64,000 nucleotides of DNA from Rhabdothermincola sediminis (GCF_014805525.1 NZ_JACFSZ010000004.1:124001-188000), one strand, 5' to 3'; shown: positions 45,827 to 56,391, counted from the first letter of the stretch. The notes: generated by a model from the sequence alone, not told the origin. Made by a program: numbers and translations.

Positions 45827-46573
45827 TCAGCGTTCGGGGACCAGCCTGACCGGCAGTGGCCCGGTCGACAACACGGCGGCGAGCCCCTTGGCCTCGAACT
45901 CGTCGAACGAGCCCGTGATGACGACGCGCCTGAGGGACGGATCGATCTGGCCGACCGAGACCACCCGGTCGTCGATGACGATGGCCATCTTCCCGGAGGG
46001 ACAGATCGCCTGGCGCTCGATGCAGGCACCGACCGCGTCGAGCAGCGGGGTGAGGTCGACGCCGAACCGGGGGACCACCACCCACCCGCCGGCCTCGGCC
46101 GCCGCCGTCGCGCTCGCGATTCCGTTCTCGAGCACCGGGGGGCCGAGCACGAGCGGCGAACCGTCGGGACCCACGGTGGTCATGCCCGTGATCGGGGTGG
46201 CACCACCTGCTGGGCCCTCGGCGAGCAAGGGCCGGAACGCCAGCGCGCCCACCGTGGTGACGGTGTCGACCAGGCGCCGCGCGGTAGGGGTCGAGCCTTC
46301 CGGCAGCCGGATCACGAGTGTTGCGCCGTCCACGGATACGTCCGCGCCATTCATGCCCGACCGCCGGAGGCGATCGGCGACCGTGGCCGCGATCGGCGCC
46401 AAGGGAGGCGCGCCCGCCTGATCCCCGTCGACCCGGAAACGGACCACCCGCTCTTCGGTGGTGAGGGTGGTGACGGTGCCTTCCTCCTCACCGGCACGGC
46501 CGTTCGTGCTCCCGCAGGCTACGGCGCCCATCACGACGAGCACCACGAGAAGGGTTGATCGCACGCGTCTCAC
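45827..46573 (-). CDS. Lipoprotein with a stand-alone SecD-P1-like domain
   Basis: Protein of 248 residues: signal peptide with lipobox GAVAC, then a domain that follows the large periplasmic P1 domain of SecD: VGALAFRPLLAEG early on, and at the end KMAIVIDDRVVSVGQI and ITGSFDEFEAKGLAAVL-STGPLPVRL, closely patterned on SecD's GNFT-EEA-LANVLKYGALP. None of the six SecD transmembrane helices is present. It may be a relative that binds secreted substrates, but this is inference. GTG 46573 overlaps the stop of the upstream gene (GTGA) and follows GGAGG. Confidence 0.75.
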   Translation of the reverse strand: MRRVRSTLLVVLVVMGAVACGSTNGRAGEEEGTVTTLTTEERVVRFRVDGDQAGAPPLAPIAATVADRLRRSGMNGADVSVDGATLVIRLPEGSTPTARRLVDTVTTVGALAFRPLLAEGPAGGATPITGMTTVGPDGSPLVLGPPVLENGIASATAAAEAGGWVVVPRFGVDLTPLLDAVGACIERQAICPSGKMAIVIDDRVVSVGQIDPSLRRVVITGSFDEFEAKGLAAVLSTGPLPVRLVPER

Positions 46574-46884
46574 GATTCCTCCGCTGGCGGGGCGAGGTCG
46601 ACGACCCGGGTCCACGTCGGGAAGCTGATGTGGGCGGCCCCGAGTCGCTCGACGATCCGGTTCCGGGCCTGGAGCTCCTCGAGGCACGGTCGGGCTCGAT
46701 CGACGCTGCCCACCATGGCGATGTAGTCGGCGACAGTCAGCAGCAGCGGTCCGGCGGTCGCATCCGCGTCACCCTCACGCAGCACCGCATCGACCTCGAG
46801 CGTGGGCCGGCACGGGTTCGCCGGATCGATGCACCAGCAGTGGTACACCACACCCTCGAACACCGAGCTCGCCCGGATGCGCAT
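46570..46884 (-). CDS. Small protein of unknown function, coupled to the SecD-like lipoprotein
   Basis: Protein of 104 residues starting MRIRASSVFEGVVYHCWCIDPANPC, with three closely spaced Cys, then a helical part (LLTVADYIAMVGSVDRARPCLEELQARNRIVERLG). No family recognised. Its stop overlaps the start of the lipoprotein gene, so the two are expressed together. A longer open frame to 47226 is a shadow of the divergent gene. Confidence 0.55.
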   Translation of the reverse strand: MRIRASSVFEGVVYHCWCIDPANPCRPTLEVDAVLREGDADATAGPLLLTVADYIAMVGSVDRARPCLEELQARNRIVERLGAAHISFPTWTRVVDLAPPAEES

Positions 46885-46942
46885 CGGGTCAGTCTGCCCC
46901 ACTGGTGGTGCTGCCGGGGCAGGGCAGCGAGGATGGTCGGTG

Positions 46943-47443
46943 ATGGACACCGTCCCCGACGGCGAGGAGAGGTTGGGGCAGCTCGCCCGGGAGCTGGCGC
47001 ACGGCATCGACCAGGCGATCGCCCCCTGGGTCGAGCGCAGCGTGCAGCGGGTGCTCGAGGCGTGGACCACCCAGGCCGGCCGGGGCCAGGCCCCCGACCC
47101 GGTCGTGCTGGCGACCGCGGCCGAAGCCGGGCGGCGGGCGCGTCGCGAGATCGTCCCCCGGGTGCGAGACGTCCTGCTCACCGACGTCGACCGCCAACGG
47201 ACGACTCCCCTGGCGATCCTACGCACCGCCGTGCGCTACCCGACGGAGGTGCTACGTGCCGCGGGCGTCCCCCCGGTCGCTCGTGACCCGGTGGCTCGCC
47301 GGCAGTTCCCCGACGACGACTACGACCTGGTTCCCGGTTCCTTCGGTGACCTCGATCCGGCGTTGCACGATCTCGGCATCGCCTGGGGCGCGGCCAAGGC
47401 CTTCGTGTTCATGCAGCGGCGCCGTCGCGGCGAGTCAACGTGA
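46943..47443 (+). CDS. Conserved-looking helical protein of unknown function
   Basis: Protein of 166 residues, acidic/helical N terminus (EERLGQLARELAHGIDQAIAPWVERSV), an RR-rich middle (AGRRARREIVPRVRDVLLTD) and a C-terminal DDDYDLVPGSFGDLDPALHDLGIAWGAAKA block that looks conserved. No signal peptide or membrane segment. ATG 46943 starts the coding-like region; the longer frame from 46802 crosses the divergent promoter region. Confidence 0.6.
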   Translation: MDTVPDGEERLGQLARELAHGIDQAIAPWVERSVQRVLEAWTTQAGRGQAPDPVVLATAAEAGRRARREIVPRVRDVLLTDVDRQRTTPLAILRTAVRYPTEVLRAAGVPPVARDPVARRQFPDDDYDLVPGSFGDLDPALHDLGIAWGAAKAFVFMQRRRRGEST

Positions 47444-47485
47444 CCAGGGGTGCATAGCGTCGTCGGCGGACGTGACGCGGGGGTC

Positions 47486-47671
47486 TCAGTCGTCATCCGG
47501 CTCGGTGATCTGCCAGCCGGTGTCGCTCACGGCACGAGGCTCGAAGAACACGCAGTCCTGCGGGCAGGCGAACGGCATGTCTTCGTTGACCCCCAGGCGG
47601 CAGCGTTGGAAGACGTCGCCCGTCGGTGTGCTCCGGCTGGAGTAGTGGCGGCAGTCCTCACGCACCCCCAT
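47486..47671 (-). CDS. Four-cysteine mini-protein (61 residues)
   Basis: Very short gene: Cys7, Cys24, Cys36 and Cys40 in CRHYSSR, FQRCRLG and FACPQDCVFFEPR, a spacing suggesting a zinc or iron-sulfur site. Ends in an acidic tail. Small actinobacterial proteins of this layout (CRHY ... CPxDCxFFEPR) exist without known role. It starts 83 bp from the divergent oxidoreductase gene. Confidence 0.65.
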   Translation of the reverse strand: MGVREDCRHYSSRSTPTGDVFQRCRLGVNEDMPFACPQDCVFFEPRAVSDTGWQITEPDDD

Positions 47672-47742
47672 GAGCGCAGTCTTGCAGATGGTCAACCTGG
47701 CGGCTTCGACCCCGCACGGCGCGAGCGATCGCCGATCCCTCC

Positions 47743-47748
47743 TACCCT
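47743..47748 (+). promoter_or_regulatory. Probable -10 box (TACCCT) of the disulfide-reductase-like gene
   Basis: Ends 6 nt before ATG 47755. Confidence 0.5.
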
Positions 47749-47754
47749 CTCCCC

Positions 47755-49083
47755 ATGGCAGAGCGACTGGTGGTGATCGGCGCCGATGCGGGGAGCATGA
47801 CCGCCGCATCGCAGGCCAAGCGGATGCGACCCGATCTGGAGGTCGTGGCCCTGGAGCGAGGGACCCGCACCAGCTTCGCGGCGTGTGGCATCCCGTTCTT
47901 CATCGGAGGTGAGGTCACCTCGCTCGACGCGCTGGTGGCTCGGACCCCCGACGAGCACGTGGCCCGAGGCATCGACGTGCGCCTGCGGCACGAGGTCACC
48001 GAGATCGACCTGGGGGCCCGGTCGGTGCGTGCTCGACGACTCGATCAGGGCGACGAGGTGACCATCGGCTTCGACCAACTCGTGATCGGCACGGGCGCCC
48101 GACCGCTCCGCCCGCCTATCCCCGGCCTGGATGATCGGTCGTTCGTGTTCGGTGTGCAGAACCTCGACGACGCCGAGGTGCTGATGCACCATGCCCGCAG
48201 CATCGATGCGCGGGACGTGGTGGTGGTCGGTGGGGGCTACGTCGGGTTGGAGATGGCCGAGGCGTTCTGCCATCGAGGAGCGTCGGTGACCGTGGTCGAC
48301 ATCGCACCGCAGGTCATGGGCACCCTCGACCCCGACATGGCCGACCTGATCGTCGCTGCGATGCAAGGTGACGGGATCGAGGTGCGGACCGGTACGCAGG
48401 TGGAAGCCGTGGAGCCTGGTCGGGTGCACACCTCCGACGGTGAGCTCCCCGCGGATCTCGTCGTGTTGGGCCTGGGGGTCACCCCGAACAGCGAGCTGGC
48501 AGGCGCAGCTGGCCTCGAGCTCGGGGTGCGCAACGCCATCCGGGTCGATCGCCAGCAGCGCACCAGCGCTGCGGGCGTGTGGGCTGCCGGGGACTGCTGC
48601 GAGTCGATGCACCGGGTCAGTGGGCGGCCGACGTTCGTCGCCCTGGGTACGGTCGCCAACCGACAGAGCCGGGTGGCGGGGATCAACATCGGCGGTGGCT
48701 ACGCCACGTTCCCCGGTGTGCTGGGCAGCGCGGTGACCAAGATCTGCGAGACCGAGGTGGGCCGCACCGGTCTCAACGAGCGGGAGGCGACGGAGGCCGG
48801 CTTCCGGTTCGACACGGCCCGCGTCCGGACCACGACCCGTTCCAGGTACTTCCCGGGCTCGACCCCGATCACGGTGAAGCTGCTCGCCGAGCGAGGTACG
48901 GGTCGGCTGCTGGGCGGTCAGATCGTCGGTGGTCCGGGATCGGCCAAACGGATCGACACGGTGGCCACCGCGCTGTGGAACGGGATGCACGCCGACGAGC
49001 TGATCAACCTCGACCTGTCCTACGCGCCCCCCTTCTCGCCGGTGTGGGACCCGGTCCAGGTAGCGGCCCGCCAGCTCGCCTGA
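47755..49083 (+). CDS. CoA-disulfide reductase-like pyridine nucleotide-disulfide oxidoreductase
   Basis: Flavoprotein of 442 residues with NAD(P)H: FAD fold RLVVIGADAGSMTAASQA, single redox Cys44 in SFAACGIPFF as in CoA-disulfide reductases and NADH oxidases, LVIGTGARPLRPPIPG, NAD fold VVVVGGGYVGLEMAEAF, GVWAAGDCCE, and a C-terminal dimerisation domain (TVATALWNGMHADELINLDLSYAPPFSPVWDPV, in pieces). Probably keeps CoA or a related low-molecular-weight thiol reduced; NADH-oxidase activity is an alternative. Confidence 0.88.
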   Translation: MAERLVVIGADAGSMTAASQAKRMRPDLEVVALERGTRTSFAACGIPFFIGGEVTSLDALVARTPDEHVARGIDVRLRHEVTEIDLGARSVRARRLDQGDEVTIGFDQLVIGTGARPLRPPIPGLDDRSFVFGVQNLDDAEVLMHHARSIDARDVVVVGGGYVGLEMAEAFCHRGASVTVVDIAPQVMGTLDPDMADLIVAAMQGDGIEVRTGTQVEAVEPGRVHTSDGELPADLVVLGLGVTPNSELAGAAGLELGVRNAIRVDRQQRTSAAGVWAAGDCCESMHRVSGRPTFVALGTVANRQSRVAGINIGGGYATFPGVLGSAVTKICETEVGRTGLNEREATEAGFRFDTARVRTTTRSRYFPGSTPITVKLLAERGTGRLLGGQIVGGPGSAKRIDTVATALWNGMHADELINLDLSYAPPFSPVWDPVQVAARQLA

Positions 49084-49122
49084 GCAGCCGCGGCTCACCG
49101 CCGGCCGGGCTGGCGGGCGCGG

Positions 49123-49160
49123 TTCACACGATGGAAACAATCAGGGAACCGTCGGGAAAC
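49123..49160 (+). promoter_or_regulatory. GlnR-type operator before amtB
   Basis: Four half-sites with exact 11-bp period: TTCAC (49123-49127), GAAAC (49134-49138), GGAAC (49145-49149), GAAAC (49156-49160), each separated by 6 nt. This fits the alternating gTnAC-n6-GaAAC layout of actinobacterial GlnR boxes; the b-sites are perfect. Confidence 0.75.
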
Positions 49161-49241
49161 AACATGTCGCCATCCTTTCCGCTGTCTTGCTGACGGCTGA
49201 GCGGGCGTCTCCGCTCACGACAGGGAAGGGAGTCGTGCGGC

Positions 49242-50848
<1,607 letters not shown>

Positions 50849-50875
50849 TCCGGCGACCGGTTCGTAGGAAGGTCC

Positions 50876-53176
50876 GTGCCACCCACCCTGGAACGCCAGG
50901 CGCTGCTCGGCGACCCGCAGCTCGCGGGAGTCGAGCTGTGCCGCGCCTACAGCGATCTGGTCGACCGGTGGTTGGCAGAGCTCTACGAGGTCGAGGTGGA
51001 CAGGGTCGACGGGGTGGCCCTGGTGGCTGTCGGCGGGTACGGGCGTTCCGAGCTCTCCCCCGAGAGCGACATCGACCTGCTCCTCCTCCACGACGGGATC
51101 GGACCCATCGGCGAGATCGCGGAACGGATCTGGTACCCGATCTGGGACGCTGGCTTGAAGCTCGGTCATGCTGTGCGGACTCCGAAGGAGGCGCTGCGCC
51201 TCGCGGCCGACGACCTCGACACGGCCACCTCGATGCTGTCGCTGCGTCCCGTTGCCGGTGATCGTGCGTTGGCGGAGGACGTCGCGTCCAAGTCGAGGAC
51301 GCTGTGGGCCAAGCGAGCGAAACGCTGGCTCGCCGAGCTGAGTCGCTCGGTGAAGCAACGGCATGCCGTCGCGGGCGAGGTCGCGTTCCTCCTCGAGCCG
51401 GACCTGAAGGACGGTCGGGGCGGGCTGCGCGACGTCCATGCCATCCGATGGGCGGAGGCGGCTCGCACGGTCATGCTCGAGGGAGACGACGCCGGGCTGG
51501 CGGAGGCCTACGACACGATCCTCTCGGCGCGGGTCGAGCTCCATCGGCGAACCGGACGCCGGGGTGATCGCTTGGTGCTCGAGGAGCAGGACGGTGTGGC
51601 CGACGCACTCGGCTACCCGAGCGCCGATGAGCTGATGCGGGCGGTGTCCTCCGCCGCCAGGCGCATCGCCTGGACCAGCGACGAGGTGTGGGACCGGGTC
51701 GACTCGTCATTGGCCGGTCCCCTGCGCTCGCGCCTGGTGCGCGACCGGGAGGTGGCGCCGGGTGTGGTCCTGCGCGACGGCATCGTGGAGCTCCACCGCT
51801 TCGCCGACCCCGGGGCGGACCCGCTGCTGGGCTTGCGAGTGGCCGTCGCCGCGGCGACCCACGCCACCCGGATCGAGCGCCGGACGCTCAACCGCCTGGC
51901 CGGTGAAGCCCCCGCGCTGGGGGACCCGTGGCCCGACGGGGCCCGATCGCTACTGGTGGAGCTGCTGCTCGCCGGTCAGCCCGCCATCGCGGTCATCGAG
52001 TCGCTCGACCAGCGGGGCATCTGGGTGCGGGTGCTGCCCGAGTGGGCCAGGGTGCGGTGCCGGTCGCAACGCAACGCCTACCACACCTTCACGGTCGACC
52101 GGCACCTCTGCCAAGCAGCGGTCAACGCGGCCGCCCTGGCGGAGCGGGTGGATCGCCCGGACCTGCTCGTGGTCGGCGCGCTCCTCCACGACATCGGCAA
52201 GGGTGAGCCCGGCGATCACACCGAAGCAGGTATCGAGCTCGTGGGGCGCATCGGCCCCCGGATGGGTTTCCCACCCGCTGACGTCACGGTGCTGCAGGAG
52301 CTGGTCCGCCATCATCTGCTGCTCGCTGATGTCGCGGTGCGGCGCGACCTCTCCGACCCCGGCACGATCGAGCGCGTCGCCAGCCAGGTGCGTTCGCTGT
52401 CGACGCTGCGGCTGCTGGCAGCGCTGACCGAAGCCGACTCCCTCGCGACCGGCCCCGCCGCCTGGAACCGCTGGAAGGCCGAGCTGGTGGGCGAGCTGGT
52501 GGACCGGGTCGCGCACGTCCTCGGCGGCGGAGAGCCCTCGGAGGTCACGACGACCGATCGCTTCCCCTCCGAGGCGCAACGGGCCCGGATGGGGGAGGGG
52601 CGGCGCGTCATCGAAGCCTCCGGTGATGACCTCCTGGTGATCGCCGAGGATCGACCAGGCATGTTCAGCCGGGTTGCCGGCGCGCTGGCGCTGAACGGCC
52701 TCGACGTGCTCGAGGCCGCGGCCCACTCGGATGACGCCGGCATGGCGATCGAGACCTTCAGGGTGCAGAGCGCCTTCGGTTCGGTGATCCCCTGGGAACG
52801 GGTGGTCACGGACATCGAGAAAGCTCTCGAAGGGAAGTTGGCGCTGCACGCCCGGCTGGAGGAGCGGGCGAGGATCTACCGGCGGGATCGCATCCCGGCG
52901 CTGGCGCCCGATCCACCGTCGGTGCTCGTCGACAACGACATCTCGACGGTGGCGACGGTGATCGAGGTGAAGGCCCCGGATGCCGTCGGCGTCCTCTACA
53001 AGATCACCCGGGCCATCGCCGAGCTCGATCTCGACCTGCGCTCCGCCAAGGTCCAGACCCTCGGGGCGGAGGTGATCGACTCCTTCTACGTGTGCGACCG
53101 CTCGGGCGGCAAGGTGACCGATCCGAACCACCTCGTGGAGCTCGAGCGCGCCATCCTGCACGCGTTGGCGGGCTGA
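50876..53176 (+). CDS. glnD: PII nucleotidyltransferase / uridylyl-removing enzyme
   Basis: Protein of 766 residues that modifies and demodifies GlnK. N-terminal nucleotidyltransferase with VGGYGRSELSPESDIDLLLLH, a GlnD-type linker (DLDTATSMLSLR; DLKDGRGGLRDVHAIRW), the HD domain LLHDIGKGEPGDHTEAG and two C-terminal ACT domains (VIAEDRPGMFSRVAGAL; KAPDAVGVLYKITRAIAEL) for glutamine sensing. Slightly shorter than the E. coli protein. GTG start with AGGAAGG upstream. Confidence 0.96.
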   Translation: MPPTLERQALLGDPQLAGVELCRAYSDLVDRWLAELYEVEVDRVDGVALVAVGGYGRSELSPESDIDLLLLHDGIGPIGEIAERIWYPIWDAGLKLGHAVRTPKEALRLAADDLDTATSMLSLRPVAGDRALAEDVASKSRTLWAKRAKRWLAELSRSVKQRHAVAGEVAFLLEPDLKDGRGGLRDVHAIRWAEAARTVMLEGDDAGLAEAYDTILSARVELHRRTGRRGDRLVLEEQDGVADALGYPSADELMRAVSSAARRIAWTSDEVWDRVDSSLAGPLRSRLVRDREVAPGVVLRDGIVELHRFADPGADPLLGLRVAVAAATHATRIERRTLNRLAGEAPALGDPWPDGARSLLVELLLAGQPAIAVIESLDQRGIWVRVLPEWARVRCRSQRNAYHTFTVDRHLCQAAVNAAALAERVDRPDLLVVGALLHDIGKGEPGDHTEAGIELVGRIGPRMGFPPADVTVLQELVRHHLLLADVAVRRDLSDPGTIERVASQVRSLSTLRLLAALTEADSLATGPAAWNRWKAELVGELVDRVAHVLGGGEPSEVTTTDRFPSEAQRARMGEGRRVIEASGDDLLVIAEDRPGMFSRVAGALALNGLDVLEAAAHSDDAGMAIETFRVQSAFGSVIPWERVVTDIEKALEGKLALHARLEERARIYRRDRIPALAPDPPSVLVDNDISTVATVIEVKAPDAVGVLYKITRAIAELDLDLRSAKVQTLGAEVIDSFYVCDRSGGKVTDPNHLVELERAILHALAG

Positions 53177-53226
53177 GCCGGTCCCCGTCGCCGTCGCTCG
53201 CGGGGCGGGTGGTGACAGGCTCGCAT

Positions 53227-53232
53227 TAGCGT
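53227..53232 (+). promoter_or_regulatory. Probable -10 box (TAGCGT) of the Nudix gene
   Basis: Ends 7 nt before ATG 53240 and contains the GTG at 53231, which rules that GTG out as a start. Confidence 0.45.
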
Positions 53233-53239
53233 GCAGGCG

Positions 53240-53950
53240 ATGGATCGACGGGTGACGGCTCAGGACCTCCTGCGTTGGAGCGAGGCGCTCGCCGGCATCG
53301 CCCGCACCGGTCTCGGCTTCACCGACAACCCCTACGAGCGTGAACGTTTCGAGGAGGTGCTCTCGGTCGCGGCCGACATCCGCCACGCGGCCCGATCCGA
53401 CATCGACCACGACCAGGTGGTGTCTGAGTGGATGACGACGACTGGCACCGGCGTCGCCGGTTACCAGACCCCGAAGATCGCGGTGGGTGCCGTGGTGGGC
53501 AACGACCGCGGGGAGATCCTCCTGGTGAAGCGGGCCGACTCGGGGATCTGGCTCTACCCGACCGGTTGGGCCGACATCGGCTACTCCGCGTCGGAGGTGG
53601 CGGTGAAGGAGGTGAAGGAGGAGACGGGTATCGACTGCGAGGTCCGGCGGTTGATCGGTCTGTTCGACGGGTTGCGCCTCGGTTTCACCCAGATCCCCCT
53701 GTACTCGCTGGTCTTCCACTGCCACGCGGTCGGAGGAGAGCTGGAGCCACATCCCCTCGAGTGTGCGGACGTCGGTTGGTTCTCTGAGGGCGACCTGCCC
53801 CCGCACGTGGCCGGAGCCGACCACTGGGCGGATCACGCGTTCCGGGCGATCAGGGGAGAACCGCTCGACGTGCTCTACGACCAGCCGCGGATGCCTCCGT
53901 GGCGGGCCGACGACCCATCACCTGACGACTCACCATCTCGAACGACGTAG
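53240..53950 (+). CDS. Nudix hydrolase with N-terminal helical domain
   Basis: Protein of 236 residues. Residues 1-65 are a helical Nudix_N-type domain (LLRWSEALAGIARTGLGF...NPYERERFEEVL). The Nudix box is GWADIGYSASEVAVKEVKEETGI; the usual G-E after the loop is G-Y as in the YjhB-like subgroup, while the metal-binding K-E-V-x-E-E is intact. Substrate probably a nucleotide-sugar or CDP-alcohol type diphosphate, not decidable here. The C-terminal ~25 residues are Asp/Pro-rich. Confidence 0.85.
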   Translation: MDRRVTAQDLLRWSEALAGIARTGLGFTDNPYERERFEEVLSVAADIRHAARSDIDHDQVVSEWMTTTGTGVAGYQTPKIAVGAVVGNDRGEILLVKRADSGIWLYPTGWADIGYSASEVAVKEVKEETGIDCEVRRLIGLFDGLRLGFTQIPLYSLVFHCHAVGGELEPHPLECADVGWFSEGDLPPHVAGADHWADHAFRAIRGEPLDVLYDQPRMPPWRADDPSPDDSPSRTT

Positions 53951-53992
53951 TCCAGGACGCGATCGACACCGCGTCGGAGAACAGGGGGATCC

Positions 53993-55429
53993 ATGGCTGA
54001 GCTTCCATCTGCGAGTGAAGCGGCAGATGCCGTTCGCCGGGGGGAGATGAGCGCTCAAACCTTGCTCGAGGAGTGCCTGGCGGCCATCGATGAACGCAAC
54101 GACGTGCTGAACGCGTTCGTGTACCTGGACGCCGAGGGGGCCCGGGCCCGGGCGGCGGAGATCGACGATCAGGTCCGCCGGGGAGAGGACCCGGGGCCGT
54201 TCGCGGGTGTGCCGTTCGGCGTCAAGGACCTCGAGGACTGCGCGGGGATGCCGACCTCGCACGGGTCGCTGCTGTACAAGAACGCTCCGCCGGTCAGCGA
54301 GGACTCCATCCATGTAGCTCGTCTCCGGGCCGCGGGGGCGGTGTTCGTGGGCAAGACCGCCGCGCCCGAGTTCGGCACCATCCAGTTCACCCGCACCAAG
54401 GCCTGGGGAGTGACCCGCAACCCCTGGGACACCGAACGAACCCCGGGAGGATCGAGCGGCGGTTCGGCGGCCGCGGTCGCCGGTGGGCTGGTTCCCATCG
54501 CCACCGCCAGCGACGGCGGCGGCTCCACCCGGATCCCCGCAGCGTTCAGCGGGCTGGTCGGCATGAAGCCGAGCTACGGCCGCATCCCCCATCCCACCGC
54601 CGATCCGTCGCAGACAGCCGTGTACGGGGTGGAGGCGGTGTCGGTGGCTGACGCGGCCCGGCACCTCGACGTCACCGCGGGCCCACACGACGCTGATCGC
54701 GCATCCCTGCCGCCGGCGGGGCTCCGTTACCAGGACGCCATGGAGACCCTCGACGTCTCGGGACTGCGCGTCGGCTGGTCGGAGGATCTCGGCTTCGCGG
54801 TCGTCGATCCCGAGGTGCTCGAGCTCACCCGTGCCTCGGCGGAAGCGCTGGCTCAGGCCGCCGGGACCGAGCTCGTCGAGTACCCGGTCCGCCTCACGGA
54901 CCCGATCCGCACCTGGCTGCAGGCCGGGTCGGTCACCCTGTGGCTGGACATCGAGGAGAGCGAGCACTACCCGGCTCGCCTGGACGACCTCACCCCGTTC
55001 GTGCGCTTCAGCCTGGAGACGAGCTACGAGCGTCCGGTTCGCACGCTGGTGCCGGGACTGCGTCGCCGGCTCCAGCTCGAGGCCGACGTGGCCCGGATCT
55101 TCCAGGACGTCGACGTGCTCCTGACCCCAACCACGGCCGTGCCGGCCTTCGACGCTGCGGGCCCATCGCCGACCACGATCGCCGGCGAGGACCTGGTCGA
55201 GCGGTTCGGCCCCTTGGCGGCGGGGGCGATGAGCGTGCCGTTCACGATGCTGGCCAACCTCTGCTGGAACCCCGCCTGCTCGCTGCCTGCCGGGATCAGT
55301 TCCGACGGGCTGCCGGTGGGGTTGCAGATCATCGGGCGCCGCCACGCGGACGACGTGGTGCTGCGGCTCGCCAGGTTGCTGGAGCAGACCCGGCCCTGGC
55401 CCCGGCACGCGCCCATGGGGCGGGCTTAG
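53993..55429 (+). CDS. Amidase-signature hydrolase 2
   Basis: Protein of 478 residues with triad Lys in GVKDLED, cis-Ser in [14 protein letters not shown] and nucleophile Ser in SDGGGSTRIPAAF; C-terminal SLPAGISSDGLPVGLQIIG is the family's end block. AGGGGGATCC precedes the ATG. Paralogous to the gene at 34602 in the signature region but with different flanks. Converges on the PAC2 gene. Substrate unknown. Confidence 0.9.
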   Translation: MAELPSASEAADAVRRGEMSAQTLLEECLAAIDERNDVLNAFVYLDAEGARARAAEIDDQVRRGEDPGPFAGVPFGVKDLEDCAGMPTSHGSLLYKNAPPVSEDSIHVARLRAAGAVFVGKTAAPEFGTIQFTRTKAWGVTRNPWDTERTPGGSSGGSAAAVAGGLVPIATASDGGGSTRIPAAFSGLVGMKPSYGRIPHPTADPSQTAVYGVEAVSVADAARHLDVTAGPHDADRASLPPAGLRYQDAMETLDVSGLRVGWSEDLGFAVVDPEVLELTRASAEALAQAAGTELVEYPVRLTDPIRTWLQAGSVTLWLDIEESEHYPARLDDLTPFVRFSLETSYERPVRTLVPGLRRRLQLEADVARIFQDVDVLLTPTTAVPAFDAAGPSPTTIAGEDLVERFGPLAAGAMSVPFTMLANLCWNPACSLPAGISSDGLPVGLQIIGRRHADDVVLRLARLLEQTRPWPRHAPMGRA

Positions 55430-55452
55430 AACGAGACGCCCGAGGGCGCCGG

Positions 55453-56331
55453 TCAATCCTGGTCGCGCAGGAAGCGTTCGACCTCTTCGACCAGGGTCGA
55501 GCCGTCGTCGAGCAGTCTCGGCTCCTCCTCGTCGAAACGCTCTTCGAGCTGCCGCACGTAGTCGCGGGTCTCCTCGTCGTCGTCGACCAGCGAGCTGACT
55601 TCGTCTTCGTAGTCGCGAGCGGCTTGTTTCAGCTCGGTGAGATCGAGGGAGACCTGCAACAGGCGTGAGGCCCGATCGACGAGGGCCAGGGTGGCCTTGG
55701 GTGAGGGCGAAGCGGGGACGTAGGTGGGCACGGCGGCCCACAGCGACGACGACGGCAACCCCGCTTCCCGTGACAGCGCCTGGAGCACGCCGGTGATCCC
55801 GGTCGGGCCCTCGTAGCGTGACGGGAGCAGGCCGAGCTCGCGGGCGGTGTCGGCATCGTGGCCCACGCCGAAGACCGAGACCGGCCGCGAGTGCGGGACT
55901 TCGGCGAGCAGCGCGCCGAAGGTGACGACGCGCCGGGTGTCGAAGGCGCGGGCCACGCCGATGATCTGCTCGCAGAACGTGCGCCACCGCAGCTGTGGCT
56001 CGGGCGCCACCAGGAGGATCACGTCCAGGTCGGACCCGGGGACGGTCGTGGCGGAGAACTCGATCTCCGGCCAGAGGATCTCGCGCTCGCCGTGGGCGTC
56101 GAACCGGACGAGCGGCCGGGTGGAGGTGAAGTCGTAGAAGAGCTCCGGGTCGACGGCGGCGAAGGGCCGCGCCCGCCACTGCTCGGCCAGCAGGCTCACC
56201 GCGCTGCTGGCCGCGTCGCCGGCATCGCTCCAGCCGGAGAAGGCCACGAGCATCACCGGGGCGATCAGCTGAGGCCGGCGGGACCAGTGCACATGCTGGA
56301 GACGCGGGCTGCGTCCTTGCGCATCGGCCAT
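55453..56331 (-). CDS. PAC2-family protein
   Basis: Protein of 292 residues related to archaeal/eukaryotic proteasome-assembly chaperone 2: MLVAFSGWSDAGDAASSAV, FYDFTSTRPLV, ILLVAPEPQLRWRTFCEQI, FGALLAEVPHSRPV, GPTGITGVLQ and AAVPTYVPASPSPKATLALV. The acidic C terminus (YEDEVSSLVDDDEETRDYV) is probably helical. No proteasome genes are in the window, so the role is open. A -10 box 6 nt upstream of the ATG supports the start. Confidence 0.85.
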   Translation of the reverse strand: MADAQGRSPRLQHVHWSRRPQLIAPVMLVAFSGWSDAGDAASSAVSLLAEQWRARPFAAVDPELFYDFTSTRPLVRFDAHGEREILWPEIEFSATTVPGSDLDVILLVAPEPQLRWRTFCEQIIGVARAFDTRRVVTFGALLAEVPHSRPVSVFGVGHDADTARELGLLPSRYEGPTGITGVLQALSREAGLPSSSLWAAVPTYVPASPSPKATLALVDRASRLLQVSLDLTELKQAARDYEDEVSSLVDDDEETRDYVRQLEERFDEEEPRLLDDGSTLVEEVERFLRDQD

Positions 56332-56337
56332 GACCTC

Positions 56338-56343
56338 ACCGTA
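56338..56343 (-). promoter_or_regulatory. Probable -10 box (TACGGT) of the PAC2 gene
   Basis: Minus-strand hexamer ending 6 nt before ATG 56331. Confidence 0.5.
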
Positions 56344-56377
56344 CCGGGCGATGGTGGCTCTGCGGGCGGCAGGCCGT

Positions 56378-56383
56378 TAGCGT
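56378..56383 (+). promoter_or_regulatory. Probable -10 box (TAGCGT) of the GNAT gene
   Basis: Ends 8 nt before ATG 56392. Confidence 0.45.
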
Positions 56384-56391
56384 GACCGCCG

